DNA of 64,000 nt from Vibrio astriarenae (GCF_010587385.1 NZ_CP047476.1:806001-870000); one strand, 5' to 3'; numbered from the stretch's first letter, positions 36,390 to 44,971 are shown. The notes: generated by a model not told the origin, from the letters alone. Numbers and translations are program-made.

Positions 36390-37166
36390 TTACGACATGT
36401 ATTGCCCACCATTGATGTGAAGGATCTGCCCCGTCACATAACCTGACATAATATGTGATGCAAGGTATCCAAACGTTGGCGCCATCTCATTTGCCGTTCC
36501 CAACCTTCCCATTGGTATGCCCTTACTCATGCGTTCTTTATCTGCATCATTTTTATCTGCATGAAATGCGGTATCAACTGTACCTGGTGCAATAATATTA
36601 AAACGCACATTATCCTTGGCATAGTTCTTTGCCCAAGAACGGTTCACTGTATGCAACCACGCTTTTGATGCTGCGTAAAGTGAGGCTCCTGGGCCGCCAC
36701 CAGAATACGCAGCGATCGAACCAACACTGATAACAGATGCAGACCAATCATTAGTTGAACCCGATTTTTTCAAATGCGGTAGACACAAACGAACCATATC
36801 CATAGCCGAACGCATGTTTAGGTAGGCGACATCATCAAAAAATTCAGCATCAATGTCTTCTAATTGCTTCCTATCAACGAGACCGCCCACATTGTTAATC
36901 AAAACATCGATACCACCATGTTCGTCTACAAACTTAGTCACAAAATCTTTGCATGCTTCTGCATTAGAAAAATCTACCTGATAGAATTTTGCTCGACCAC
37001 CTAGAGACTCAATCTCAGCAATCGTTTGTTCAATGTTGTCGTGACGTCGATAAGAGGTCAATGTGACGAATGCCCCGCTAGTAGCTAAAAACTTCGCTGC
37101 CGCGAGGCCAATTCCACTGGTTGAGCCTGTAATGATGATGCGTTTATCCTTTAAATCACTGAACAT
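36390..37166 (-). CDS. Short-chain dehydrogenase/reductase, candidate deoxy-uronate (DEH) reductase
   Basis: A 258-residue classical SDR: nucleotide motif TGSTSGIG (residues 14-21), NNVGG, catalytic Ser in SVGSIAAYSG, and YAASK (Tyr/Lys pair). The C-terminal INGGQYMS is intact. In alginate and ulvan degraders SDRs reduce 4-deoxy-L-erythro-5-hexoseulose uronate, the product of GH88 hydrolysis, to 2-keto-3-deoxygluconate, and KduD is also an SDR. No kduI is visible here, so direct reduction is the simpler guess. The start is ATG 37166 with AGGGG upstream. Substrate is inferred from context only. Confidence 0.75.
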   Translation of the reverse strand: MFSDLKDKRIIITGSTSGIGLAAAKFLATSGAFVTLTSYRRHDNIEQTIAEIESLGGRAKFYQVDFSNAEACKDFVTKFVDEHGGIDVLINNVGGLVDRKQLEDIDAEFFDDVAYLNMRSAMDMVRLCLPHLKKSGSTNDWSASVISVGSIAAYSGGGPGASLYAASKAWLHTVNRSWAKNYAKDNVRFNIIAPGTVDTAFHADKNDADKERMSKGIPMGRLGTANEMAPTFGYLASHIMSGYVTGQILHINGGQYMS

Positions 37167-37285
37167 TTAATAACCCCTGTAAAAACAAAAAAAAACCATA
37201 TCACAAATGTGAAATGGTGTTTTATTAATTTTTTAGATTTGTCGCTCAATTTCTTTAGTAAGTCATTGAGTGACCTTACGGATAA

Positions 37286-38440
37286 TTATGAGCCTAAAGA
37301 CTCAACGTACAAATTAAGTACATCATCTGCCGTCATTGCCACTGGATTTCCACCAGCACATGGATCGGCTAATGCGCTCTCTACCCATGATTCAACATCC
37401 TGCTTAGTGACACCAAATTCTGCGAAACCTTTTGGAATACCGACTCTTTCACTAAGTTCACGAATAGCTCTAACAGCCTCTAAACTCGCTTGTTCTTGCG
37501 ACAACCCTTCGGTTCTGCAACCCAAAGCTGATGCCAAATTTGCAAATTTTTCTACGCGGTAAGGACGATTGAACTCACATACAATAGGCAACAAAATTGC
37601 ATTACAAACACCATGTGGCAAGTTTTTGTGCGCGCCGGCAGGATGTGCCATAGCATGTACCATTCCCAAACCTGCACTGTTGAATGCCATACCTGCTAAA
37701 AACTGCCCTAACGCCATCATTTCTCGAGCTTCGAAGTTTGATCCATCTTCTACCGCGTGAGGGAGGTATTTACTAATAACACGAACAGATTCTAATGCTG
37801 AATGGTCAGTTAAAGTATGCGCACCAACAGAAACATACGCTTCAATTGCATGAGTGAGTGCATCCATTCCGGTTGCAGCGGTAACATCAGCAGGCAAGCC
37901 TAGCATGATTGAAGGATCATTCACTGAAGCATCTGGAATGATGTTGCTGTCAATGATGACACATTTCACCTTTGTTGCTTCATCAGTAATCACAGCGTTG
38001 CTAGTCACCTCAGCCGCAGTGCCAGCAGTCGTATTGATTGCATAAAGAGGTACACCTGGGTTCTTCACATGACCAACACCAGTATAAAGTGTAATTGGCT
38101 TCGGGTTTGCTGTTAGAATCTTAACTGCTTTCGCTGTATCAATAGCGCTACCACCACCAAAACCGATAATGTAATCAGCACCTGAAGCCTGAAACGCTTC
38201 AAAAGCACTATTGACGACGCTAACCGTTGGGTTTGGGACCGTATCTGTAAAACAACTAAAAACGAGTTGATTCTGGTCTAACTCTTTAAGTAATGGTTCA
38301 AGTAGACCGAGCTGCTCGAGAGCTTGATCGGCAATAATGAACCCATGTCCACTGTCCTTGCTTGCTAAAAGCGCCACAAACTCCTTGATTGCCTCTTCAC
38401 CAGAAATATTAATTTTTGGAAGTGCTAAAGTAAAAGCCAT
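37286..38440 (-). CDS. fucO: FucO-like iron-dependent alcohol dehydrogenase, second copy
   Basis: A 384-residue paralogue of the dehydrogenase at 3010-4161, with matching segments throughout: MAFTLALPKINISGEEAI, IGFGGGSAIDTAKAVKIL, TTAGTAAEVTSNAVITDE and GMVHAMAHPAGAHKNLPHGVCNAILLP (metal histidines). It would reduce L-lactaldehyde, made by RhaD, to 1,2-propanediol and so link the ulvan cluster to the microcompartment. ATG 38440 is chosen, with AGGGAAA upstream; the longer frame adds five residues of non-family sequence. The copy outside the microcompartment operon may respond to a different regulator. Confidence 0.87.
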   Translation of the reverse strand: MAFTLALPKINISGEEAIKEFVALLASKDSGHGFIIADQALEQLGLLEPLLKELDQNQLVFSCFTDTVPNPTVSVVNSAFEAFQASGADYIIGFGGGSAIDTAKAVKILTANPKPITLYTGVGHVKNPGVPLYAINTTAGTAAEVTSNAVITDEATKVKCVIIDSNIIPDASVNDPSIMLGLPADVTAATGMDALTHAIEAYVSVGAHTLTDHSALESVRVISKYLPHAVEDGSNFEAREMMALGQFLAGMAFNSAGLGMVHAMAHPAGAHKNLPHGVCNAILLPIVCEFNRPYRVEKFANLASALGCRTEGLSQEQASLEAVRAIRELSERVGIPKGFAEFGVTKQDVESWVESALADPCAGGNPVAMTADDVLNLYVESLGS

Positions 38441-38578
38441 ATCATTTTCCCTAAACAATTATAATTAAAAACTTCAAATCACAACATAGAACCATGTCGT
38501 ACAAACGCTTTAGCCATGGGGTATTTAACGACAATAACTAAAGTTACTGATTAAACCCGACACAATTCTGATTAAAAT

Positions 38579-39394
38579 TTACAATGTGATATAAGAGAAT
38601 AAACTTACCGATATCACTAACATGGTCACCAGATAAACATGACTTTCTGACATACGCTTCATTAATTGAGCTGCGATCGGTACACCGATAAATGAACCAA
38701 CAAAAAACAGTATCGCTGTATGGATATCTGACTGACCGCCACTGGCATAACCCACAGCTGCGATTGCAGACAAAAATAGTGCTAGTACAACCGAAGACCC
38801 TATTGCCTTCTTGATATCTACTTGGAGGACACTGTTGAGCACCGGCAGCAGTAGAACCCCTCCACCGACTCCAGTTGATCCCAAAACTGAACCGCAAAAC
38901 ATTCCAGACATGATCGCTTTTTTAGCATTGGGTTTAGCATCAGAGGAAAGGTCTGTACCACTTTTGTTGCTTCTGTATTTAGAAAACACTGATATCAATG
39001 ACCCCACCATTACGATAGTCACCAACCAAGCTATCGTTGTTTGAGTAACGTCTGAGTAAAAAGGATGTGCATTAAAGTAAACAACGACTTGGGTGACCAA
39101 TAGTGTGACTGGAACCGCTCCAACGAACAATAAGATGATCTTCTTCCAAGAAACATTCCTCGCCTTAATATGAAGAAACGACGCGTTGATTTTCACCATG
39201 GCAGAAATCATGCTGGCTGTTCCTACGGCAAGAACTGGGGACATGCCACAAAAAAGTTGTAACATCGGAATCAGTAGAACACCTCCACCGACACCTGTCA
39301 GCCCTAGGCATAGGCCGAAGATACTTCCAAGTACTAATTTTAGTAATACGCCATCTGACGACCATACACTCATTAACAACTCAAAAACACTCAT
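38579..39394 (-). CDS. TauE/SafE-family sulfite/sulfonate exporter
   Basis: A 271-residue membrane protein with about eight helices and the duplicated glycine-rich signature of PF01925: LCLGLTGVGGGVLLIPMLQ in the first half and VLGSTGVGGGVLLLPVLN in the second. The family exports sulfite, sulfoacetate or related anions, or imports sulfur compounds. Next to three sulfatases and a sulfatase maturase it is a reasonable candidate for handling sulfate or sulfite released from ulvan. The start is ATG 39394 (GAGG six bases before), not 39424. It diverges from the Crp/Fnr-type regulator. Confidence 0.85.
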   Translation of the reverse strand: MSVFELLMSVWSSDGVLLKLVLGSIFGLCLGLTGVGGGVLLIPMLQLFCGMSPVLAVGTASMISAMVKINASFLHIKARNVSWKKIILLFVGAVPVTLLVTQVVVYFNAHPFYSDVTQTTIAWLVTIVMVGSLISVFSKYRSNKSGTDLSSDAKPNAKKAIMSGMFCGSVLGSTGVGGGVLLLPVLNSVLQVDIKKAIGSSVVLALFLSAIAAVGYASGGQSDIHTAILFFVGSFIGVPIAAQLMKRMSESHVYLVTMLVISVSLFSYITL

Positions 39395-39543
39395 CCCAAC
39401 CCTCACCAAAGACAAACAAAACATTATTTCAATAAATTTAGTCTATCGTACCACCATGTTTTTAATTTATGGCTTTGATCATATTTACAATGATTTATTT
39501 CCAGTACAATAAATCTATTAATAAGGGAGGCCATAGTTAGTCG

Positions 39544-40173
39544 ATGAAACCAATATCTCAGTATTCGTTATGCAGCACAGCAAGTTTGATCAATGTCACA
39601 AAAAGAGAACCTGTCTATATAAGTAACACTGAATCTTGTGGCTTTTACTACGTGGAAGAAGGTTTTATTGGGCTGTATCAAGTAGCCGATACTGGTAAAG
39701 AGTCACTTCTTAGGCTTTATGGTCCAGGTTCTTTCTTTGGCTATCGCTCTCTATTTACTGGTCAACGTTACCCAGCAACATCTCGAGCAATGGAAGCGAG
39801 TAAAGTACGAAAAGTTGTGGTCAAAGACTTTGAATCTTTGCAACACTTGTCACCAGAGCTTGCAAGGGATCTAGCAATCGAAGTCTGTCAAGAGTTAGGC
39901 GAGGCAGAAAAACGCTTGGTGCAGTTCAGTGCCTTCAACGCTAAAAATCGAATTATTGATACGATACACCATTTTTTCACCTATTACCCCCAGTATCCAT
40001 GGACCTATCGAGAGATCAGTGAATACAGTGCAACTGATGTAACAACGGTCATCCGCTTTTGCAAATCACTCAAAGAGTCCGGTGTGTTGTGTAAGCAACA
40101 CCGCAAACCCCACCCTTTAGATCTCAATAAACTTGACCGCTATCGAAACAAACCAAAGGAAAGTACTTTGTGA
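39544..40173 (+). CDS. Crp/Fnr-family transcriptional regulator
   Basis: A 209-residue protein with a cyclic-nucleotide-binding-like beta-roll (about 20-115; GFYYVEEGFIGLYQV, LRLYGPGSFFGYRSLFTG), a long dimer helix, and a C-terminal winged helix-turn-helix (WTYREISEYSATDVTTVIRFCKSLKESGVL). The FNR N-terminal iron-sulfur cysteines are absent, so it does not sense oxygen by the FNR mechanism. Its stop overlaps the GTG start of the next gene by four bases. It likely controls the short operon with two DUF202 genes and the sulfatase maturase, and perhaps the divergent TauE gene. GGAGG is rather far (13 bases) from the ATG. Confidence 0.88.
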   Translation: MKPISQYSLCSTASLINVTKREPVYISNTESCGFYYVEEGFIGLYQVADTGKESLLRLYGPGSFFGYRSLFTGQRYPATSRAMEASKVRKVVVKDFESLQHLSPELARDLAIEVCQELGEAEKRLVQFSAFNAKNRIIDTIHHFFTYYPQYPWTYREISEYSATDVTTVIRFCKSLKESGVLCKQHRKPHPLDLNKLDRYRNKPKESTL

Positions 40174-40538
40174 AAAAACTGTACTCTAAAAAAAGCAAAA
40201 GATGGAGAGATGAAGGCACCGCGCCAGACTATCGTTTTTCACTCGCAAATGAACGAACCTACCTCGCTTGGATCAGAACTTCACTTGCGCTGCTCGCAGG
40301 AGCAATAGCCCTAGATCAGTTAACACCTGACTTAGCCAATCCAACCATACGTTTGATCATTTCATGTTTCTTATGCGTCTGCTCTGGTTTGGTCGCTATC
40401 TATGCCTATCGTCGATGGTCTCTCAACGAGCAAGCGATGAGGCACAACAAGGAGCTTCGCTACACTTCAAACATGAAACTCATGAGTGCAATACTTTTAA
40501 TTCTCACCATCACCATATCCTTGGCTATCACCATATGA
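40170..40538 (+). CDS. DUF202/YidH-family small membrane protein
   Basis: A 122-residue protein with three predicted membrane helices and the DUF202 signature LANERTYLAWIRTSLALLAGAIAL. A charged N-terminus (KKLYSKKSKRWRDEGTAPDYRFS) precedes the first helix. The GTG start at 40170 overlaps the regulator's stop, and its own stop overlaps the next gene (ATGA). DUF202 proteins have no firmly established function that I know of. Tight coupling with a sulfatase maturase suggests a membrane role in the same process, but this is only context. Confidence 0.85.
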   Translation: MKKLYSKKSKRWRDEGTAPDYRFSLANERTYLAWIRTSLALLAGAIALDQLTPDLANPTIRLIISCFLCVCSGLVAIYAYRRWSLNEQAMRHNKELRYTSNMKLMSAILLILTITISLAITI

Positions 40539-40804
40539 ATCAGGTCAATGGACTCCAAAAGGAGCGAACGGCTCTTTCCTGGTTGAGAACACAACTTGTT
40601 CTGTTTGGCATTGGTATCGTATTGTTCCGATTCGCTCTTGCGCACCCGAACCTTATCATCTGTGTTACAAGTATTTTCGCTATGCTTTTAGCCTGTGCTT
40701 GTACCCTATGGCGCACGGATCTCGCCAAACTCTTTGTTTCAACGATAATATTTTTACTCGCCTTGGCATACGTCTGGACAATGCTAGGTAAAGTCATTTC
40801 ATAG
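40535..40804 (+). CDS. Second DUF202-family small membrane protein
   Basis: An 89-residue protein starting at ATG 40535, overlapping the previous stop by four bases. It has the DUF202 core KERTALSWLRTQLVLFGIGIVLFRF and three hydrophobic segments. A longer frame beginning at 40364 exists but runs through the previous gene in another frame and is not credible. The pair of unlike DUF202 proteins may form a heteromer. The sulfatase maturase begins eight bases downstream. Confidence 0.82.
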   Translation: MNQVNGLQKERTALSWLRTQLVLFGIGIVLFRFALAHPNLIICVTSIFAMLLACACTLWRTDLAKLFVSTIIFLLALAYVWTMLGKVIS

Positions 40805-40812
40805 GATAACAA

Positions 40813-42102
40813 ATGAACTCAATAACCAACTGTCATGTCATGGCAAAACCATCAGGCTCGGTGTGTAACATCGACTGTGAATACTGCTTTTATCTTGAGA
40901 AAGAAAAACTATACCCAGAAAGACAGAAAAACTGGAGAATGAACGAAGAAACCCTCGAAGTCTTCATTCAGCAATACATTGAGGCTCAGAGTGGCGAAAA
41001 CGTTCAATTCGCATGGCAAGGCGGAGAGCCGACTTTATTGGGCATCGATTTCTATAAAAAAGTCATCGAACTTTGTGAAAAATATGGCAGCCATAAAACC
41101 ATCTCACATGCCTTTCAAACCAACGGTATCGTTATCAACGATGAATGGTGCGAACTATTCAAAAACAACAACTTTCTCATTGGCGTTTCTATCGATGGAC
41201 CTGAAGATCTTCATGACGCATATAGAACCAATACCAGTGGTCGAGGGACACATGATAAAGTACTCAAAGCGATAAAATTACTGAAGCAACACAACGTCGA
41301 GTTCAATACACTCACTGTAGTCAATGACAAGAACGTCAAACACCCCTTAAGAACCTATCAATATCTAAAGAGCATTGGGTCAAACTTTATCCAATTTATC
41401 CCCCTTGTCGAAAGAGAAGCTTCAGATATAAACAATGACGATACCTGGTTAGTCAACCCAGACGAAAAACACGGAAAAGTCACCAAGTGGTCAGTCAAAC
41501 CCAAAGAATACGGTCAGTTTCTGAATAAGATATTCGACTATTGGGTAAAAAATGATGTTGGCCAAATATTCGTTCAGCAGTTCGATGCTACCTTATCGAC
41601 TTGGGTAGGACAGCCAAGCCCAATCTGTGTTTTTGCGCCACGATGTGGGCATGCTTTCGCAATAGAAGCGAATGGTGACCTTTACCAGTGTGACCACTAT
41701 GTCTATCCGGAGTACAAGCTGGGGAACATCCACAGCACGGACATTACAACGATGAATAACAGCGCAGAAGCGATTGAGTTCGGTATGAATAAATCGCAAC
41801 TACTCAATAGCAAATGCCAATCTTGTCGTTATCGTTTTGCTTGTCACGGCGGTTGCCCAAAACATCGTTTCTTACCTGGCCCCACCGGAAAACTAGACCA
41901 CAATTTCCTATGTGAAGGCTACTATCGCTTTTTTGATCATAGCCAGCATGCTATGGCATTTATGGCGAAGCTCATTAAGAATGGACAGTCGCCTGCACTT
42001 ATTATGAACTACCAGACCGAGCAACAACCAAATCAAAAGGTAAGCCGCAATGCCTTGTGCCCTTGTGGTAGCGGCAACAAATACAAACGCTGCTGTGCAT
42101 AA
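40813..42102 (+). CDS. Anaerobic sulfatase-maturating radical SAM enzyme (anSME) with SEC-C tail
   Basis: A 429-residue radical SAM/SPASM protein. C18/C22/C25 (CNIDCEYCFY) binds the SAM cluster. WQGGEPTLLG follows, and the SPASM region (CVFAPRCGHAFAIEANGDLYQCDHYV, CQSCRYRFACHGGCPKHR) carries ligands for two auxiliary clusters. A C-terminal SEC-C zinc motif (CPCGSGNKYKRCC) is added. Enzymes of this type oxidise the Cys or Ser of sulfatases to formylglycine without oxygen. All three sulfatases of this window have the Cys form it would act on. AGGATAA precedes ATG 40813. A strong terminator ends the operon. Confidence 0.92.
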   Translation: MNSITNCHVMAKPSGSVCNIDCEYCFYLEKEKLYPERQKNWRMNEETLEVFIQQYIEAQSGENVQFAWQGGEPTLLGIDFYKKVIELCEKYGSHKTISHAFQTNGIVINDEWCELFKNNNFLIGVSIDGPEDLHDAYRTNTSGRGTHDKVLKAIKLLKQHNVEFNTLTVVNDKNVKHPLRTYQYLKSIGSNFIQFIPLVEREASDINNDDTWLVNPDEKHGKVTKWSVKPKEYGQFLNKIFDYWVKNDVGQIFVQQFDATLSTWVGQPSPICVFAPRCGHAFAIEANGDLYQCDHYVYPEYKLGNIHSTDITTMNNSAEAIEFGMNKSQLLNSKCQSCRYRFACHGGCPKHRFLPGPTGKLDHNFLCEGYYRFFDHSQHAMAFMAKLIKNGQSPALIMNYQTEQQPNQKVSRNALCPCGSGNKYKRCCA

Positions 42103-42107
42103 ATGAA

Positions 42108-42143
42108 AAAAGGTCCAAATACATCTTTGTATTTGGACCTTTT
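42108..42143 (+). terminator. Strong bidirectional intrinsic terminator
   Basis: A perfect 16-bp stem (AAAAGGTCCAAATACA paired with TGTATTTGGACCTTTT) and a 4-base loop directly after the maturase stop. A-run and T-run flanks allow termination on both strands. Confidence 0.92.
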
Positions 42144-42161
42144 ACAGCATTATTGTTGTCA

Positions 42162-42317
42162 TTATCTAACTGAAGCGTATTTAATCTCTCTTGCTATATT
42201 AATTTGCTGAGATGCCTGTTCTCGAAACTCGGTTTTACGTTTCTTTCTCGTTAACTCACGCAAGCAATTGATTTTTTGAATTCGCTTTCTCGTTTTTTCG
42301 TCGCCTTGTACGCTCAT
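42162..42317 (-). CDS. Small basic hypothetical protein (51 aa)
   Basis: A short gene starting at ATG 42317 with AAGGAG at good spacing: MSVQGDEKTRKRIQKINCLR then ELTRKKRKTEFREQASQQIN. It is strongly basic and probably helical, with no signal peptide or membrane segment. The longer frame to 42371 has no comparable ribosome site. I do not recognise a family. It lies alone between the terminator and the sulfatase at the end of the rha operon. The good ribosome site is the main reason to believe it is real. Confidence 0.55.
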   Translation of the reverse strand: MSVQGDEKTRKRIQKINCLRELTRKKRKTEFREQASQQINIAREIKYASVR

Positions 42318-42411
42318 AAGAACTCCTTTGCACTTGCCATAGTTTAAGCCCCTACTCTTGTTAAGACTCAAACTATGGCTAATGCCTATGCTGGTTTACA
42401 CTGGGGGAAAA

Positions 42412-43785
42412 TTAAGCTTCTATAATTTCTGGGCGAGTACCCTCTATTCTGTAAATCTCGTCCAACAAAAGTTGCTTAAGTGTTGCTTTCACGTCATTAA
42501 GATCTGAGTTTGCAATCAAGTTTTCTAGCTGATTCGGGTCTTCAGCCAGGTTATACAAAAACTCTTCTTGATAGACATCACTATCTTTTTCCAACAGACC
42601 GCTCTGATCTGGCGCAGATACTGAGTAAGTCCACTGGTCAGTACGAATCGCACGACCTACTTGAGATTCACTGATTTGGATAAAGCTCACGTTCTCTTTT
42701 GTAGCTTGATCTAGATACAGATCCTGCAATGGTTGTCCTTGCATGTAACTTGGGACCTTGATTCCAGCGGCTTTAAGGAGTGTCGGAACGACATCAATAA
42801 TACTCGCATGATCATCAATCACCTGACCCGCTTTTGCGCGTGGATCATAAATCACAAACGGAATACGGATAGAAGAATCATGACACGAACGCTTGTACTC
42901 ACCATTTCGGGTCTTAAAGTGCGAACCGTGATCGCTCAAATAAACGATAACTGTATTATCATCAAGTCCCTTGTCCTTAACGGCTTGACGAATCTTACCT
43001 ACGTTTTCGTCCAGGTTATGACAACAACCCAAGTAATCTGGGTACTCTTCCGCCCAATCACCATTTACAAACGGCGCTAAATCACCAGGAACTTTGAAGT
43101 CACTCCACTTCTCTTTCGAGCCATGAGGGCCTTCATAGGTTTTTCTGTCATTTTGATGATGAGGTTCAAGGTAAGAAAGGAATAAGAAAAACGGCTTTTC
43201 TTCTTCGAAGTTTTTAATGTAGTCCGTCGTCAAATCAGTTAGGAAGTCTGCGCGATACACATCTTCATCCCAGCTGACTTTATTGCCATCAATATCAAAC
43301 ATATGGCCACCGTAGCCATGCGACGTACCTTCCAAAATATCTGAAGCTACCCAGAAATCTTTGTAGCCACCACGATACTGTTTTGGAATCGCTGTAAAGC
43401 AGTTGTCGATCGTCTCACCAGAACTTTCAGTGGGAGCGGCAACGACAAACCCTTCATGGGCAGTATTGTTTGATGCTAAGTGCCACTTACCGACATAACC
43501 TACACTGTACCCTTCATCAGATAAGAAGTGTGCGACTGTTTTTTTATCTTCAGGTAAAATGATGTCATTTCTAAAACAGCCTGTCTCTGTAGGATACAGA
43601 CCCGTCTGCATCGTAGAACGCGTTGGACCACATACAGGGTTGACGGTAAATGCGTTCTCGAACATCACACCATCTCGAGCAAGCTCATCTAGATTCGGAG
43701 TAACAGGTAACTCTTGACCGTAACAGCCTAAAGTGTCCCAACGCTGTTGGTCACTAAAAATAACAATAATGTTAGGCTTCTTCAT
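42412..43785 (-). CDS. Cytoplasmic type I sulfatase in the rhamnose operon
   Basis: A 457-residue sulfatase with no signal peptide. It starts directly with the core strand KKPNIIVIFSDQQRWDTLG (metal site Asp12/Gln13). Cys52 in NPVCGPTRSTMQTG is the formylglycine precursor. GYVGKWHL and YLSDHGSHFKTRNGEYKR are intact. It should act inside the cell, on imported sulfated rhamnose or short sulfated oligosaccharides, before RhaA. ATG 43785, with AGAGGAAA upstream, is chosen over the extended frame. It follows rhaM by 47 bases and is the last gene of the operon. The specific substrate is inferred from position. Confidence 0.88.
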   Translation of the reverse strand: MKKPNIIVIFSDQQRWDTLGCYGQELPVTPNLDELARDGVMFENAFTVNPVCGPTRSTMQTGLYPTETGCFRNDIILPEDKKTVAHFLSDEGYSVGYVGKWHLASNNTAHEGFVVAAPTESSGETIDNCFTAIPKQYRGGYKDFWVASDILEGTSHGYGGHMFDIDGNKVSWDEDVYRADFLTDLTTDYIKNFEEEKPFFLFLSYLEPHHQNDRKTYEGPHGSKEKWSDFKVPGDLAPFVNGDWAEEYPDYLGCCHNLDENVGKIRQAVKDKGLDDNTVIVYLSDHGSHFKTRNGEYKRSCHDSSIRIPFVIYDPRAKAGQVIDDHASIIDVVPTLLKAAGIKVPSYMQGQPLQDLYLDQATKENVSFIQISESQVGRAIRTDQWTYSVSAPDQSGLLEKDSDVYQEEFLYNLAEDPNQLENLIANSDLNDVKATLKQLLLDEIYRIEGTRPEIIEA

Positions 43786-43832
43786 AATTTCCTCTTGATA
43801 CTTTCTGCGTTTCTTCTCTAGCAATCAAATCA

Positions 43833-44147
43833 CTACGCAAGATAAAACATCTCTCGTAGCTCGGTAGACTTAGGACTCATATCTGGATTCGTATCCATAA
43901 TATCATCCATGTACTTCCACCACTTCTGACACGCCTCAGATTTTGAAACGTCGTTCCATTTTTCAACAGAGTCTAACTCCACATACCCAAATAGGCAACC
44001 GGTTTCATCGTCTAGAAAAATAGAGTAATTTTTTGCCCCTGCGGACTTAAGCTCTTGCACTAACTCTGGAAACACATTGTCATGACGCAATTTATATTCT
44101 TCAAATTGCCCTTCATTGACTTTGAGTTTAAACGCTTTTCTAATCAC
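43833..44147 (-). CDS. rhaM: L-rhamnose mutarotase
   Basis: A 104-residue RhaM family protein: RKAFKLKVNEGQFEEYKLRHDNVFPEL, AGAKNYSIFLDDETGCLFGYVEL and ACQKWWKYMDDIM, which contain the conserved His and Trp-Trp of the family. It interconverts alpha and beta anomers of L-rhamnose ahead of the isomerase. The start is GTG 44147 with GGAGG six bases upstream, a clear case for a GTG start. It lies 11 bases after rhaD. Confidence 0.93.
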   Translation of the reverse strand: MIRKAFKLKVNEGQFEEYKLRHDNVFPELVQELKSAGAKNYSIFLDDETGCLFGYVELDSVEKWNDVSKSEACQKWWKYMDDIMDTNPDMSPKSTELREMFYLA

Positions 44148-44158
44148 TTAACGCCTCC

Positions 44159-44971
44159 TTAAGCCAGCACTTTCTCATTGAGTTTTACGTTAAATGCAGA
44201 CTCTAGCTCTTTAAACTCTTGAGGTTGAATCGTCTGACGTTTGCCACCCATAGCGAGTACTTTCACGAGGATCTCTGCTGCTTTCTCTACTGTATCCATC
44301 AGACCAAAGGCTAAACTCAAGTCTTCAGCCGAACAGAAAGTGCCGTGGTGAGCCCAAATCGCTACATCATACTTTTTCATAAGCTCACTGGTATGCTCAG
44401 CAATCGCTTTGCCACCAGGTACCATCCAAGGAACAATACCGACACCAGCAGGGAAGACAACTGGACACTCCGTTGCCATCTCCCACAATTCACGAGTGAA
44501 CGTCTCTGCTTCAAGCGGTAGCACAAACGTAAGGGCAATGAGATTCGTTGTATGTGAGTGCATCACCACACGGTGCTGACCACCGGTGACATCATACTTA
44601 ACCGAATGATTCATGAGGTGAGCTGGCAGCTCACTTGTCGGCTTAGCATTATTGGTTAATCCCCATAATACTTTGTACTGAGTGCCATCCTGTGAAACCT
44701 GGATAACACCAGCGTTCTCTTCGATGCAAACCTCTACATTTCGAAAGTACTTGCCGCTTCCTGTCACCATAAAATACTGATTAGCAAGGTTTGGTACTGC
44801 AACACCAATATCAATCCAAGCGTCAGACTCAGAGAAAAAAGGACGCGCTTCTTGCACTTCAGAGTCAGTAAGTCGGTAAGACAAATTACCGCCATTGCGC
44901 TCATGCCAGCCTTTTAGCCATGCATCTTGAGTTGTTTTTGTGAATTCTTTAACAAATGCTAACTGTTCCAT
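44159..44971 (-). CDS. rhaD: L-rhamnulose-1-phosphate aldolase
   Basis: A 270-residue class II aldolase of the RhaD family: LKGWHERNGGNLSYRL, PELPAHLMNH-like segment (SELPAHLMNHS), zinc ligands in HRVVMHSHTTNLIAL and the later AIWAHHGTFCSAEDL. It splits rhamnulose-1-phosphate into DHAP and L-lactaldehyde, the precursor of 1,2-propanediol. Its ATG overlaps the rhaA stop (TAATG), indicating coupling. Confidence 0.95.
   Translation of the reverse strand: MEQLAFVKEFTKTTQDAWLKGWHERNGGNLSYRLTDSEVQEARPFFSESDAWIDIGVAVPNLANQYFMVTGSGKYFRNVEVCIEENAGVIQVSQDGTQYKVLWGLTNNAKPTSELPAHLMNHSVKYDVTGGQHRVVMHSHTTNLIALTFVLPLEAETFTRELWEMATECPVVFPAGVGIVPWMVPGGKAIAEHTSELMKKYDVAIWAHHGTFCSAEDLSLAFGLMDTVEKAAEILVKVLAMGGKRQTIQPQEFKELESAFNVKLNEKVLA

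Noticed and set aside
39544..40173. FNR oxygen sensor
   Set aside because: The N-terminal cysteines that bind the FNR iron-sulfur cluster are absent, so only the wider Crp/Fnr family can be claimed.
40364..40534. Longer N-terminus for the second DUF202 protein
   Set aside because: It would overlap most of the first DUF202 gene in another frame. The ATG at 40535, overlapping the previous stop, gives a normal family-length protein.
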